A stretch of DNA of 64,000 nt from Clostridium_AT stratigraminis (GTDB lineage Bacteria > Bacillota > Clostridia > Clostridiales > Clostridiaceae). Made by a program: the position numbers and the translations under genes. Positions 8,494 to 16,206 of the stretch are shown here, piece after piece; the first letter of the stretch is position 1, and the number at the start of each line of letters is the position of its first letter. Location of the stretch: positions 496,001 through 560,000 of the forward strand of contig NZ_JBJHZZ010000001.1 in NCBI RefSeq assembly GCF_045310675.1, written 5' to 3'. The notes beneath the pieces were generated by a model that saw only the letters and a program-made list of their open reading frames with translations, was not told the DNA's origin and made no database searches.

Positions 8494-9519
8494 ATGCTAG
8501 AAACTAGATATAGAGATAAAGGCTTTTTATCAAAATATGATCTTTCCATAGAGCTTTTTAACAAGTTTAATTTAAGTGTAATCGATGTTGTACCCTTAAG
8601 AAATGTATATATTATCTCAACAGATAAAGGGGAGAAAGTCTTAAAAAAAATCGATTACTCCCTTGAAGATTTGGTATTTATTCAAGATGCATTAAAGCAA
8701 ATAAAAAATAATTTCAAAAGAGTTATTGATTTTGATTTAAATAAAGATGGTAAACCCTATACTAGATGGAATAAGGACATATATTGTATAATGGACCTAG
8801 TACCAGGAAGGGAATGTGATTTCAACAATCTTATTGATTTAAGTGTTGCTTCAAAGGGACTAGGAGAACTTCATAATGCAGCAGCAGCAGTAGATAAAAC
8901 TTTTCTTAGAAAAAATGCTGTAGGTAAATTAATAGACACTTTTAAAAGAAAGCTTCTTGAGCTAGAGCTTTTTAATTCAATAGCACAGATGCATGAATAC
9001 AAAACAGATTTTGACAACACTTTTTTAGATAATTACCTATATTATATTAAACAAATAAAAGAAAGCATAAAGTTTTTAGAGTATTCGCCTTATAAAGAAT
9101 TGTGCGGAGAAGAAAAAAACATAGTCCTGTGCCATCATGACTTAGCCTATCATAATATTATTATTAATGAAGAAGAGGCTTATTTCATAGATTTTGATTT
9201 TGCAGTTGTAGATCTAAAAATCCACGATGTATGTAATCTTATGAATAAAGCTATTAAAAATTTTGCCTTTGATATGGAAAGAGCCGAGTCCATTTTAAAA
9301 AATTATAACAATAGTAATTCCTTAGATGAAAAGGAGCTTAAAGTGTTATATGGGATGCTGCTTTTCCCTGAGGACTTTTACAGCATTTCTAAAGATTATT
9401 ATACAAGGCGTAAGGATTGGGAGGAAGAAGTCTTTCTTGATAGACTTAATAGAAAGGTATCCTATAAAGAAGAAAGAGACGAATTTTTAGAAGAATATAA
9501 AGAAAAGTTTGCAATCTAA
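8494..9519 (+). CDS. CotS-family spore coat protein (APH/choline-kinase fold)
   Basis: A 341-residue protein, last in the 6443-9519 operon. The kinase-fold motifs are intact: an N-lobe Lys in GEKVLKKIDY, the catalytic loop LCHHDLAYHNII near residue 211, and FIDFDF near 231. Overall arrangement and length match the genes at 6443 and 17479. The ATG at 8494 has GAGAGGTG upstream. A strong hairpin follows the stop and separates it from the convergent Crp-family gene. A role in spore coat assembly is inferred from the family; enzymatic activity is unproven. Confidence 0.87.
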   Translation: MLETRYRDKGFLSKYDLSIELFNKFNLSVIDVVPLRNVYIISTDKGEKVLKKIDYSLEDLVFIQDALKQIKNNFKRVIDFDLNKDGKPYTRWNKDIYCIMDLVPGRECDFNNLIDLSVASKGLGELHNAAAAVDKTFLRKNAVGKLIDTFKRKLLELELFNSIAQMHEYKTDFDNTFLDNYLYYIKQIKESIKFLEYSPYKELCGEEKNIVLCHHDLAYHNIIINEEEAYFIDFDFAVVDLKIHDVCNLMNKAIKNFAFDMERAESILKNYNNSNSLDEKELKVLYGMLLFPEDFYSISKDYYTRRKDWEEEVFLDRLNRKVSYKEERDEFLEEYKEKFAI

Positions 9520-9524
9520 CTAAC

Positions 9525-9560
9525 GTGGCTGGTTCAAAGTATATATTTTGAACCAGCCAC
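9525..9560. terminator. Hairpin between convergent cotS and crp-family genes
   Basis: The perfect 14-base arms GTGGCTGGTTCAAA (9525-9538) and TTTGAACCAGCCAC (9547-9560) enclose an 8-base loop. The flanking T runs are poor on both strands, so it may act as an mRNA 3' stabiliser or weak terminator. Confidence 0.6.
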
Positions 9561-9568
9561 CTTCTAAT

Positions 9569-10249
9569 TTAGCTTATTTCTAATAATGTGTCCAAGTTCT
9601 CAATAGTAATAATGTTCTTTTGAAAATTTATAATACCTTCTTCTTTCATCTTTATAAGTTCTCTTGATAAAGAGGGTCTTTGAACGCCGATTTTATCTGC
9701 CCAATCTTTTTTTGTCATGGTAAGTTTTATGCTTAAGGAATTTTGTTCTTTGTATTGCGAAATAAGATATTCACAAATTTTTTGTCTTATGGTTTTAAGT
9801 GTAACTTCTTTAAGCTTTAAGTTAAGAATCATGGCCTTATTAGAAATAATTCTTAAATATTCACTTAAGAAACTTTCACTTTTTTGACATAAGCTTATAA
9901 CAGAGGCTTTACTTACAAGTAAGACAGTGGATTTAGTTTTAGATATTGCATTTATCGGTGCTGCATTCGAATCTGCAAATATGAGCATTTCTCCAAAAAT
10001 ATCTCCTCTTGTAAATTCAGCGATGGAGAGAACTTTTCCTGAAGCGTCTATTTTTTGAATCTCAATATTGCCTTCAAGTATTAAATTCAAGGTACTGCAG
10101 GTATCCTCCTCTGCTAAAATAACATCACCTTTTCCATATTGTTCAAGTTTATAAGGTATTGAGTTAAAGAGCCTTTCTAAGTCCTCCTCAGAAAAAGACT
10201 TAAATAAAGTTGCATTTTTTATAACCGCTATATAATCATGTATACTCAT
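9569..10249 (-). CDS. Crp/Fnr-family transcriptional regulator
   Basis: A 226-residue regulator. The N-terminal cyclic-nucleotide-binding-type barrel contains LNLILEGNIEIQK and GDIFGEMLIFADSNAA; the C-terminal winged helix has TKKDWADKIGVQRPSLSRELIKM as recognition helix region. No N-terminal Cys cluster is present, so it is not a classical Fnr Fe-S sensor; the ligand is unknown. It is divergent from the Fe-S protein gene at 10399, and a palindrome sits between their promoters. In clostridia such regulators often accompany redox or nitrosative-stress genes, so control of the neighbour is likely. The start has AAAGGATGA upstream. Confidence 0.88.
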   Translation of the reverse strand: MSIHDYIAVIKNATLFKSFSEEDLERLFNSIPYKLEQYGKGDVILAEEDTCSTLNLILEGNIEIQKIDASGKVLSIAEFTRGDIFGEMLIFADSNAAPINAISKTKSTVLLVSKASVISLCQKSESFLSEYLRIISNKAMILNLKLKEVTLKTIRQKICEYLISQYKEQNSLSIKLTMTKKDWADKIGVQRPSLSRELIKMKEEGIINFQKNIITIENLDTLLEIS

Positions 10250-10281
10250 AAAATATCATCCTTTAGCAATGTTGTATAATA

Positions 10282-10310
10282 ATTATAAACATAAAAGGAT
10301 ATTGTGGCAA
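10282..10310 (-). promoter_or_regulatory. SigA promoter of the crp-family gene
   Basis: Read on the minus strand, TTGCCA (10305-10310), a 17-base spacer and a perfect TATAAT (10282-10287). The predicted transcription start is about 25 bases upstream of the ATG at 10249. Confidence 0.6.
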
Positions 10311-10316
10311 GTATGC

Positions 10317-10330
10317 GTAACCTTGGTTAC
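10317..10330. promoter_or_regulatory. Palindromic operator, probable Crp-family binding site
   Basis: The inverted repeat GTAACC-TT-GGTTAC lies between two divergent promoters. Its centre (10323.5) is about 41.5 bases upstream of the predicted start of the plus-strand transcript, the position of a class II Crp-type activator site. Confidence 0.55.
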
Positions 10331-10352
10331 CGATTGTTTGTTAAAAATAGTC

Positions 10353-10358
10353 TATAAT
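10353..10358 (+). promoter_or_regulatory. -10 element of the Fe-S protein gene
   Basis: A perfect TATAAT with no good -35 hexamer 16-18 bases upstream. The -35 region is instead taken by the GTAACC/GGTTAC palindrome, consistent with an activator-dependent promoter. Confidence 0.5.
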
Positions 10359-10398
10359 TAGATTATTAAATGAAAAAATGTTTTGGAGGGGTTTATTA

Positions 10399-11190
10399 AT
10401 GGCAATTAGAAAGATTGTTTCTATAGATGAAAATAAGTGTAATGGCTGCGGGCTTTGCATTCCAAATTGTGCTGAAGGAGCTCTTGCAATAATTGACGGA
10501 AAGGCAAAGCTTATGAAAGAAATATATTGCGATGGTCTAGGAGCTTGCCTCGGACATTGTCCTCAAGATGCAATTACAATAATAGAAAGAGAAGCAGATG
10601 ACTTTAATGAAGAAGCCGTAGAAGAAATGCTTAAGGCACAAGGTAAAACTTTAAATAACTCCCATCAGGATGTAAGCAGTGGGTGTCCAGGAAGTGCAGT
10701 AAGACAATTTGGTCATGCTGAGCCCCATAGTCATGAGGGAGGCTGCCCAGGAAGCAGAATGAGAATGATTCAAAGAAAAGAAGTAGTAGAGGATGACATG
10801 GTTAAATTGACTTCCAAGTTAAGACAGTGGCCAGTTCAGCTGCAGCTTGTACCAGCTTCAGCTCCATATTTAAAGCATGCTGACCTTTTAGTTACCGCTG
10901 ATTGTGTTCCTTTTGCTTATGCAAATTATCACAATGATTTTCTTAAGGATAAGGCTGTTGTAGTTGGATGTCCTAAGCTTGATGACTCTATGTATTATGC
11001 AAAAAAACTTCAAGATATTATTAGCTTAAATGATTTAGAAAGTATTACAGTACTTAGGATGGAAGTCCCATGCTGCAGTGGAATTGCTCAGGCAACAAAA
11101 ATAGGCAGAGATAATTCAGGAATAAACATCCCAATTAAGGTTGTAACAATCAGCATTGAAGGAGAAGTTCTTAGAAAAGAGTATATTTAA
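10399..11190 (+). CDS. Ferredoxin-domain 4Fe-4S protein
   Basis: A 263-residue protein. The N-terminal ferredoxin-like domain has a full CNGCGLCIPNC motif, and a second motif CDGLGACLGHCP in which one of the usual four Cys is Leu. The middle has two Cys-Pro-Gly repeats (SGCPGS, GGCPGS) with a His-rich spacer, and the C-terminal part has VGCPKL and CCSG. It is probably a cytoplasmic electron carrier or redox sensor; the exact partner is unknown. The start at 10399 has GGAGGGG upstream; the ATG at 10378 precedes that site. It stands alone as one transcript under probable control of the divergent Crp-family regulator. Confidence 0.82.
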   Translation: MAIRKIVSIDENKCNGCGLCIPNCAEGALAIIDGKAKLMKEIYCDGLGACLGHCPQDAITIIEREADDFNEEAVEEMLKAQGKTLNNSHQDVSSGCPGSAVRQFGHAEPHSHEGGCPGSRMRMIQRKEVVEDDMVKLTSKLRQWPVQLQLVPASAPYLKHADLLVTADCVPFAYANYHNDFLKDKAVVVGCPKLDDSMYYAKKLQDIISLNDLESITVLRMEVPCCSGIAQATKIGRDNSGINIPIKVVTISIEGEVLRKEYI

Positions 11191-11200
11191 ATTTAAAAAA

Positions 11201-11240
11201 AAGACAATCTCAAATTTAATTATGTTTGAGATTGTCTTTT
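11201..11240. terminator. Strong hairpin terminator, probably bidirectional
   Basis: The perfect 14-base arms AAGACAATCTCAAA (11201-11214) and TTTGAGATTGTCTT (11225-11238) have a 10-base loop, a T run on the plus strand and an A run before it. It serves the Fe-S gene and perhaps the convergent repair operon. Confidence 0.8.
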
Positions 11241-11311
11241 ATAATTCTAAAGGGAATTATAAAAAGCCAAGTCTAGGATAACTTTAAAAATAATCCATAG
11301 ATTTTTTAATT

Positions 11312-12055
11312 CTACTTTTCAAATTCAGTTAAGTGCTTCCAGTATCTCTTTGGCATGTTTCTTTTTTGATAAGCTGGATTTGTTCTGTCAACAATAGCAA
11401 TAGTATTAAAGAAATCCTTCCAAAGACTTTCATAAAGTTCAGATTCTTCTTTTATTGTTAAAGAATCAATATTTTTTGAAGTAAATGTCGTTAAAATCCA
11501 CTCCTTTTTATTATAGAAAACTGCTAAATTTCTTTTGAGGTCATGAATAATCCACCTCTCTTTGGGGAGCCTTTCGGAAAAATGCGGTGCTATTAAACCT
11601 ACAATATTATGATCAGGCTCAATAGAAGAGTAATATATATTGTCTATAAATTTAAATCTAACAAAACCAAGCATTCTATGACATTCATTGGTAACTTTAT
11701 TGCTTATATTATGAATATTTAGTACAGTATCTTCATGTAAAAAGAGATTGATTTTACTTCCTAATTTAAAACCAAGCCTTACATAATTATAGATTAAACT
11801 GCAACAGCCATCTATTTCTGAAAGATAAACATGATATATTAGTTCTAAAGCCTTCGCAGAAATTTTATTCTTAATGGCAGCATATACTTTGGAGCTTTTT
11901 ACTTCGTTAGTTTCTATATACTTAGGCTCTGTAAGAAGAGTCGGTTGAAACTCACTCGAAGGGACTATTTCTTCGATTCTTTCTTTAGTGTAATAGGCCT
12001 CATAAATAGAAGTTAATAGACCTTCAAAGCTTCCATCAAAAACATAACATATCAT
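11312..12055 (-). CDS. Probable DNA-metabolism protein, TIGR03915/DUF4130 family
   Basis: A 247-residue protein starting ICYVFDGSFEGLLTSIYEAY, the typical opening of the family that is always partnered with the radical SAM protein encoded just upstream. In many bacteria the domain is fused to, or next to, a uracil-DNA-glycosylase-like domain. The later part (MLGFVRFKFIDNIYYSSIEPDHNIV, HFSERLPKERWIIHDLKR) is also typical. The role in DNA repair or modification is predicted from association, not shown biochemically. It lies 2 bases after the stop of the upstream gene, so the two are translationally linked and share the SOS-type promoter at 13403-13431. Confidence 0.83.
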   Translation of the reverse strand: MICYVFDGSFEGLLTSIYEAYYTKERIEEIVPSSEFQPTLLTEPKYIETNEVKSSKVYAAIKNKISAKALELIYHVYLSEIDGCCSLIYNYVRLGFKLGSKINLFLHEDTVLNIHNISNKVTNECHRMLGFVRFKFIDNIYYSSIEPDHNIVGLIAPHFSERLPKERWIIHDLKRNLAVFYNKKEWILTTFTSKNIDSLTIKEESELYESLWKDFFNTIAIVDRTNPAYQKRNMPKRYWKHLTEFEK

Positions 12056-12057
12056 AA

Positions 12058-13368
12058 CTAAATTTCTCCTGTAATACTAGAAAATGAGTCCTCAGTTTTA
12101 TATATGGCAGGAACACCTGTAAAAAATGTTAACTGTTCATACTTAGGATTTTCTAAATAATTTAAATCAATCTTTGGAGCAAGTCTCTTTCTTATAAAAT
12201 CTTCCTTAAAAGCTATATCTCCATAATATTTACCACTACAAGTAATGAAATATTGAGCCCTTTTAAGAACTACTCCTAATTTTCTTAAATCCTCAAAGGT
12301 CAAATTATGAACTTTCCTTGCTGCGGCAATCCTTTTTACAGATCTTACACCAATACCTGGTATCCTAAGCAGCAGTCTTTGAGAGGCAGAATTAATTTCT
12401 ATAGGAAAATGTGATAAGTTATTTATGGCCCAATCAGTTTTTGGATCAAAATTTATATCTAAGTTTGGCTTATTGTCATTTAATAATTCTCCTGCAGAAA
12501 AGCCATAAAATCTTAAAAGCCAGTCTGCCTGATATAGCCGGTGCTCTCTTAAAAGTGGAGGATTTATTATGTAAGGAAGTTTTGGATTATTATTTACTGG
12601 AACATAAGCTGAATAATACACCCTTTTAAGATTATAATTATTATATAAGTTTTCAGACAGCTTCATTATTTTTAAATCTGAATCCTTAGTTGCACCAATT
12701 ATAAGCTGAGTACTTTGACCAGCAGGTACAAAGCTTGGAGCATTCCTAAAAAACTTCTTTTCTTCAACATTAGAAATAATCTGGGAATCAATATAAGCCA
12801 TTGGCTTTAAAATAGAATTGCTGCTTTTTTGTGGAGCTAAAAGCTTTAGACTTTCATTAGAGGGAAGCTCCACATTTACACTTATTCTGTCAGCCAGCTC
12901 CCCAGCCCTTTTAATAAGCAGCTCATCAGCACCTGGAATAGCCTTTAAATGTATATAACCATTAAAATTATAAGCTTCCCTTAGAAGGGTTACAGTTCTA
13001 ACTAAAAGTTCCATTGTATAATTAGGATTTCTAAAAACCGCAGAGCTTAAAAATAAACCTTCAATATAATTTCTTTTATAAAAATTTATTGTTAAATCAG
13101 CTACTTCTTCAGGTGTGAAGGCGGCCCTAGAAACATCATTTGACCTTCTGTTAATGCAGTAAGTACAATCATATATACAATAATTTGTTAAAAGTATTTT
13201 AAGTAGAGAAATACATCTTCCATCTGCCGCGAAGCTGTGACAAATGCCGCTTTCACTTGCATTTCCTATTCCATTAGCCTTGTTCTTTCTGCTGCTTCCG
13301 CTAGAGGAACAGGAGACGTCATATTTAGCTGCTCCAGAAAGTATTTTTAATTTTTCACTAAGCTCCAT
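12058..13368 (-). CDS. Putative DNA modification/repair radical SAM protein (TIGR03916 type)
   Basis: A 437-residue radical SAM enzyme. The cluster motif NYCIYDCTYC (CX3CX2C) is near residue 60 and binds the 4Fe-4S/SAM centre. The C-terminal helix-hairpin-helix segment IPGIGVRSVKRIAAARK is a DNA-binding element like that of DNA glycosylases. With the downstream partner it forms a conserved pair predicted to act on DNA; the reaction is not established. The ATG at 13368 is used because AAGGG lies 9 bases before it, while the ATG at 13377 abuts that site. A LexA-like box in the promoter spacer points to induction by DNA damage. Confidence 0.87.
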   Translation of the reverse strand: MELSEKLKILSGAAKYDVSCSSSGSSRKNKANGIGNASESGICHSFAADGRCISLLKILLTNYCIYDCTYCINRRSNDVSRAAFTPEEVADLTINFYKRNYIEGLFLSSAVFRNPNYTMELLVRTVTLLREAYNFNGYIHLKAIPGADELLIKRAGELADRISVNVELPSNESLKLLAPQKSSNSILKPMAYIDSQIISNVEEKKFFRNAPSFVPAGQSTQLIIGATKDSDLKIMKLSENLYNNYNLKRVYYSAYVPVNNNPKLPYIINPPLLREHRLYQADWLLRFYGFSAGELLNDNKPNLDINFDPKTDWAINNLSHFPIEINSASQRLLLRIPGIGVRSVKRIAAARKVHNLTFEDLRKLGVVLKRAQYFITCSGKYYGDIAFKEDFIRKRLAPKIDLNYLENPKYEQLTFFTGVPAIYKTEDSFSSITGEI

Positions 13369-13402
13369 ACTTTTCATCCCTTAAAATTAATATAATACAA
13401 AT

Positions 13403-13431
13403 AGTATAACAAACATGTGTTCGTGTGTAAA
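13403..13431 (-). promoter_or_regulatory. SOS-type promoter with LexA box in the spacer
   Basis: On the minus strand: TTTACA (13426-13431), a 17-base spacer and TATACT (13403-13408). The spacer contains GAACACATGTTT (13411-13422), which fits the clostridial LexA pattern GAAC-N4-GTTT. The longer 14-mer (13410-13423) matches 12 of 14 bases of the Bacillus box CGAACATATGTTCG. Binding there would block RNA polymerase. Confidence 0.65.
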
Positions 13432-13639
13432 GATTATTCTATTTATAAATTTCGGTGAAGTAAAATGTAGGGTAAATTTCGGATGTAAGATTAAATTCTA
13501 TTTAGATAATTAAGTTTCGTATTTAAGATAATTATCACATCTGTAAAAAAATATGGTAGTATTAGAATAAGCTTCATATAACTTTTATATAAATTAAGCT
13601 GTATATTAAATTTCACTTAAGAAATTAAATTATCTATGG
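13432..13639. other. Intergenic AT-rich stretch
   Basis: No ORF or RNA gene is recognised. The sequence AAATTTCGG occurs twice about 25 bases apart near 13450 and 13475. No clear promoter for the downstream plus-strand gene could be identified. Confidence 0.4.
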
Positions 13640-13850
13640 GGCCAAACAATTGATAAATGTTTGGTTCAGTATAAGAAATGCTAGGGGCTCAAGCATTAAT
13701 AATGCTTGAGTACAGGTAAAAGTCCTAAATGGACTTTTACGGGCAGTTTGCGAATGGAATGAGCAAGCTCAAACTGACCAGTACAAAAGGAATACAAGGG
13801 GCTCAAGCATTAATAATGCTTGAGTACAGTATAAGGAATACAAGGGGGTT
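13640..13850 (+). repeat. Array of modular hairpins and repeated linkers ahead of the YdcF-like gene
   Basis: Five consecutive inverted repeats: CCAAACA/TGTTTGG (13642-13664), CTCAAGCATT/AATGCTTGAG (13688-13710), GTAAAAGTCC/GGACTTTTAC (13716-13740), CAGTTTG/CAAACTG (13744-13776, with GAGC/GCTC inside), and an exact second copy of CTCAAGCATT/AATGCTTGAG (13802-13824). A linker of the form CAGTA(T/C)AA..GGAATAC(A)AGGGG occurs three times (about 13667-13687, 13780-13801, 13828-13848). The last copy supplies the AAGGGGG ribosome site of the gene at 13854. There is no T run after any hairpin. Confidence 0.7.
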
Positions 13851-13853
13851 AAA

Positions 13854-14630
13854 ATGAAAAAGTTAACTTTTAAAAACATATCTGGTGTTTTATTAATTTT
13901 GCTTGGTATTTATAGTATTGTTTACTGCTTTAGTATTATGATTTATAGGGTGAATTTTTCGAAATTTTTCCTTTTACTTGGAGTGGCTCTGGTAATACTT
14001 GGATCAATCATAGTATTGTTTAAGGAAATATATTTACCTCAAAAGTTAAAATTCATAATTAAGCCAATTAAAACTTTTATTATATTTGTAATTGCGGTTT
14101 TCATCATTATTGAAGGCTTTATAATTTATAATGGAAGTAAAAAAGATACAGCAGCTGTGGATTATTTAGTTGTTTTAGGTGCCGGATTATGGGGAGATAC
14201 CCCTTCCTTGGCTCTTCAAGAAAGATTAGATGAGAGCATTAAGTTTATTAAGGAAAATCCCAATATTAAGGTCGTCTTATCGGGTGGTAAAGGACCTGGA
14301 GAAACTATTACAGAAGCAGAAGGCATGAGAAGATACTTAATAAGAAAAGGCATTGATGATAAGCTTTTGATCAAAGAAGAGAAATCAACAAATACAAAAG
14401 AAAATATGCAGTTTACTAAAAGCCTTTTAAAGGAGATTGATGGTAGAGAAAATTTAAGAATTAAAATTGTAACCAATAACTTTCACATGTTCAGAGCAGA
14501 GCTTATTGCACGAAATAGCGGATTTACAGCTTTCGGAGAGCCAGCTGAATTATTTGCGCCACTTATTCCTATGTACTATACAAGGGAATGTTTAGCGGTT
14601 ATTAAAACCTTGATTTTTGATTTAAGGTGA
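13854..14630 (+). CDS. YdcF/ElyC/SanA-family (DUF218) membrane protein
   Basis: A 258-residue protein. Three hydrophobic segments fill the first ~90 residues (about 10-30, 35-56 and 70-92). The DUF218 domain follows: YLVVLGAGLWGDTPSLALQERLD, VVLSGGKGPGETITEAEGMRRYL, STNTKENMQFTK and VTNNFHMFRAELIAR. Family members such as SanA and ElyC act in envelope integrity, but the reaction is unknown. The domain most likely faces outward after the third span. The start has AAGGGGG 6 bases upstream, provided by the last repeat of the hairpin array. No terminator with a T run was seen after it. Confidence 0.85.
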   Translation: MKKLTFKNISGVLLILLGIYSIVYCFSIMIYRVNFSKFFLLLGVALVILGSIIVLFKEIYLPQKLKFIIKPIKTFIIFVIAVFIIIEGFIIYNGSKKDTAAVDYLVVLGAGLWGDTPSLALQERLDESIKFIKENPNIKVVLSGGKGPGETITEAEGMRRYLIRKGIDDKLLIKEEKSTNTKENMQFTKSLLKEIDGRENLRIKIVTNNFHMFRAELIARNSGFTAFGEPAELFAPLIPMYYTRECLAVIKTLIFDLR

Positions 14631-14732
14631 GTATAAATTTAGGAATTAGTTAAACTACTGCTTTCTGTAGTAAAGCATAAAATTCTATTGTATAATTATC
14701 TAGTTAAATACTCGGAAGTTGGGAGAACAGCA

Positions 14733-16112
14733 ATGGGGGAAAATACTAATAAGAAAGCCTTGCAGGAAATACGAAAAAAGATTTACACGATGATCTTGCC
14801 GATAACTATAGCAAGCGTACTTGAAATGGCAACAGGACTTGTGTCAATGGCCATGATAGGAAGAATTGGATCAAATAGTTCTATTGCAGTAGATGCAATA
14901 GGTATTAGCTCAAGAATTACCCAGATTGTTTGGGCACTATTTAAGGGAATAACAACGGGTACGGCTGTATTCGTAGCTCAAGCCTATGGTGCCAATAATC
15001 ATAGAAAGCTAAAACAGGTTATAAAACAGACAATAATTTCTTCAATTTTTTTAGTTATAATACTTCAGCTAATTATTTATTTTAATGCAAATCTATTATT
15101 GGGTATATTTAATCCAGGTGAGAATCTAATGCAAAATGCTGTATTATATTTAAAAACGATCTCTTTCGGATTACCATTTCTAACAATAATGCTTGCAGTA
15201 GCTGCAAGTCTTCAAGGGATGGGGAATGCAAAAACCCCAATGATAATAGGTTTTATAGTGAATATTATAAATATTATTCTTAGTTATTTATTAATATTTG
15301 GACACTTGGGAATACCTGCCTTAGGACTTAAAGGTGCAGCTATTGCTACTGTTTGTGCTCAAATTTGCGGTGCGTTATTAGGTCTTTATGTACTGCTAGG
15401 TAAAAATGGAGTCTTAAACTCTGAGATAAATAAGAATATTTTTATGGTGGACATAAAGCAAGTAATTGAAATTTATAAGGTAGGTATTCCAGCGTCTATG
15501 GAATCAATATTTTGGCAGATAGCAGCAATAATACTTACAAAGGCAATATTAACCTTTGGTGAAACCACCTTTGCAGCACATCAGTTTGGACTTCAGGCTG
15601 AATCTATATCTTATTTGCCTGCAGCTGGCTTTGGAGTAGCAGCCACCACCTTAATTGGACAGGCATTAGGTGCGAAAAATAAAGAACAAGGGAAATCCTA
15701 CTTTAAAGAGACTCTTAAAGGAGCTGTTTTGATAACTTGCTTTTGTTCAGCAATTTTAGTTTTCTTTCCAAAAGTTTTAATGTCTATGCTGACACCTAAT
15801 GAGGAAATTATTAATTTAGGAGCAAAATATCTATTTATAATGGGCTTAGTACAATTGCCTCAGAATATATCTGGTGTTATTAATGGTGCCTTAAGAGGGT
15901 CTGGTTATACTAGAATACCTATGTACATTGCAGCAGTAGGACTTTGGGGAATAAGAGTACCATTTACCTTGGCCTTTACTTATATATTTCATCTTTCTAT
16001 AATAGTAATTTGGATTGTTATGGGCATAGATTTAATTTTTAGGTTTTTGTTAAGCCTAATTTTATATAGAAAGAAGGATATTTATAATAGAGAATTGGTT
16101 TTTAAAGAATAA
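14733..16112 (+). CDS. MATE-family multidrug/toxin efflux transporter
   Basis: A 459-residue membrane protein with about 12 spans and two homologous halves. Typical MATE features are the N-terminal PITIASVLEMATGLVSMAMIG, AAASLQGMGNAKTP at the end of the first half, and FAAHQFGLQAESISYLPAAG in the second half. MATE carriers export cationic drugs or metabolites using H+ or Na+ gradients; the substrate is unknown. The ATG at 14733 is chosen because TTGGGAG precedes it; the TTG at 14688 has no ribosome site. A terminator follows. Confidence 0.88.
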   Translation: MGENTNKKALQEIRKKIYTMILPITIASVLEMATGLVSMAMIGRIGSNSSIAVDAIGISSRITQIVWALFKGITTGTAVFVAQAYGANNHRKLKQVIKQTIISSIFLVIILQLIIYFNANLLLGIFNPGENLMQNAVLYLKTISFGLPFLTIMLAVAASLQGMGNAKTPMIIGFIVNIINIILSYLLIFGHLGIPALGLKGAAIATVCAQICGALLGLYVLLGKNGVLNSEINKNIFMVDIKQVIEIYKVGIPASMESIFWQIAAIILTKAILTFGETTFAAHQFGLQAESISYLPAAGFGVAATTLIGQALGAKNKEQGKSYFKETLKGAVLITCFCSAILVFFPKVLMSMLTPNEEIINLGAKYLFIMGLVQLPQNISGVINGALRGSGYTRIPMYIAAVGLWGIRVPFTLAFTYIFHLSIIVIWIVMGIDLIFRFLLSLILYRKKDIYNRELVFKE

Positions 16113-16116
16113 AAGA

Positions 16117-16155
16117 GAATGCAGGAGTAGATTTTATATACTCCTGCATTCTTTT
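16117..16155. terminator. Terminator after the MATE gene
   Basis: The 13-base arms GAATGCAGGAGTA (16117-16129) and TACTCCTGCATTC (16139-16151) are followed by TTTT. The A run on the left suggests it may also stop the minus-strand glycosyltransferase transcript. Confidence 0.75.
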
Positions 16156-16206
16156 ATATTATTTTATTTTTAATGGGAGAATAGATTAATATTTTGAAAT
16201 TATAAT

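Noticed and set aside
13640..13850. Repeats resembling a CRISPR array
   Set aside because: The repeated units are palindromic stems of different sequence joined by linkers, spacing is irregular, and no cas genes are near. It is reported instead as a modular hairpin array.
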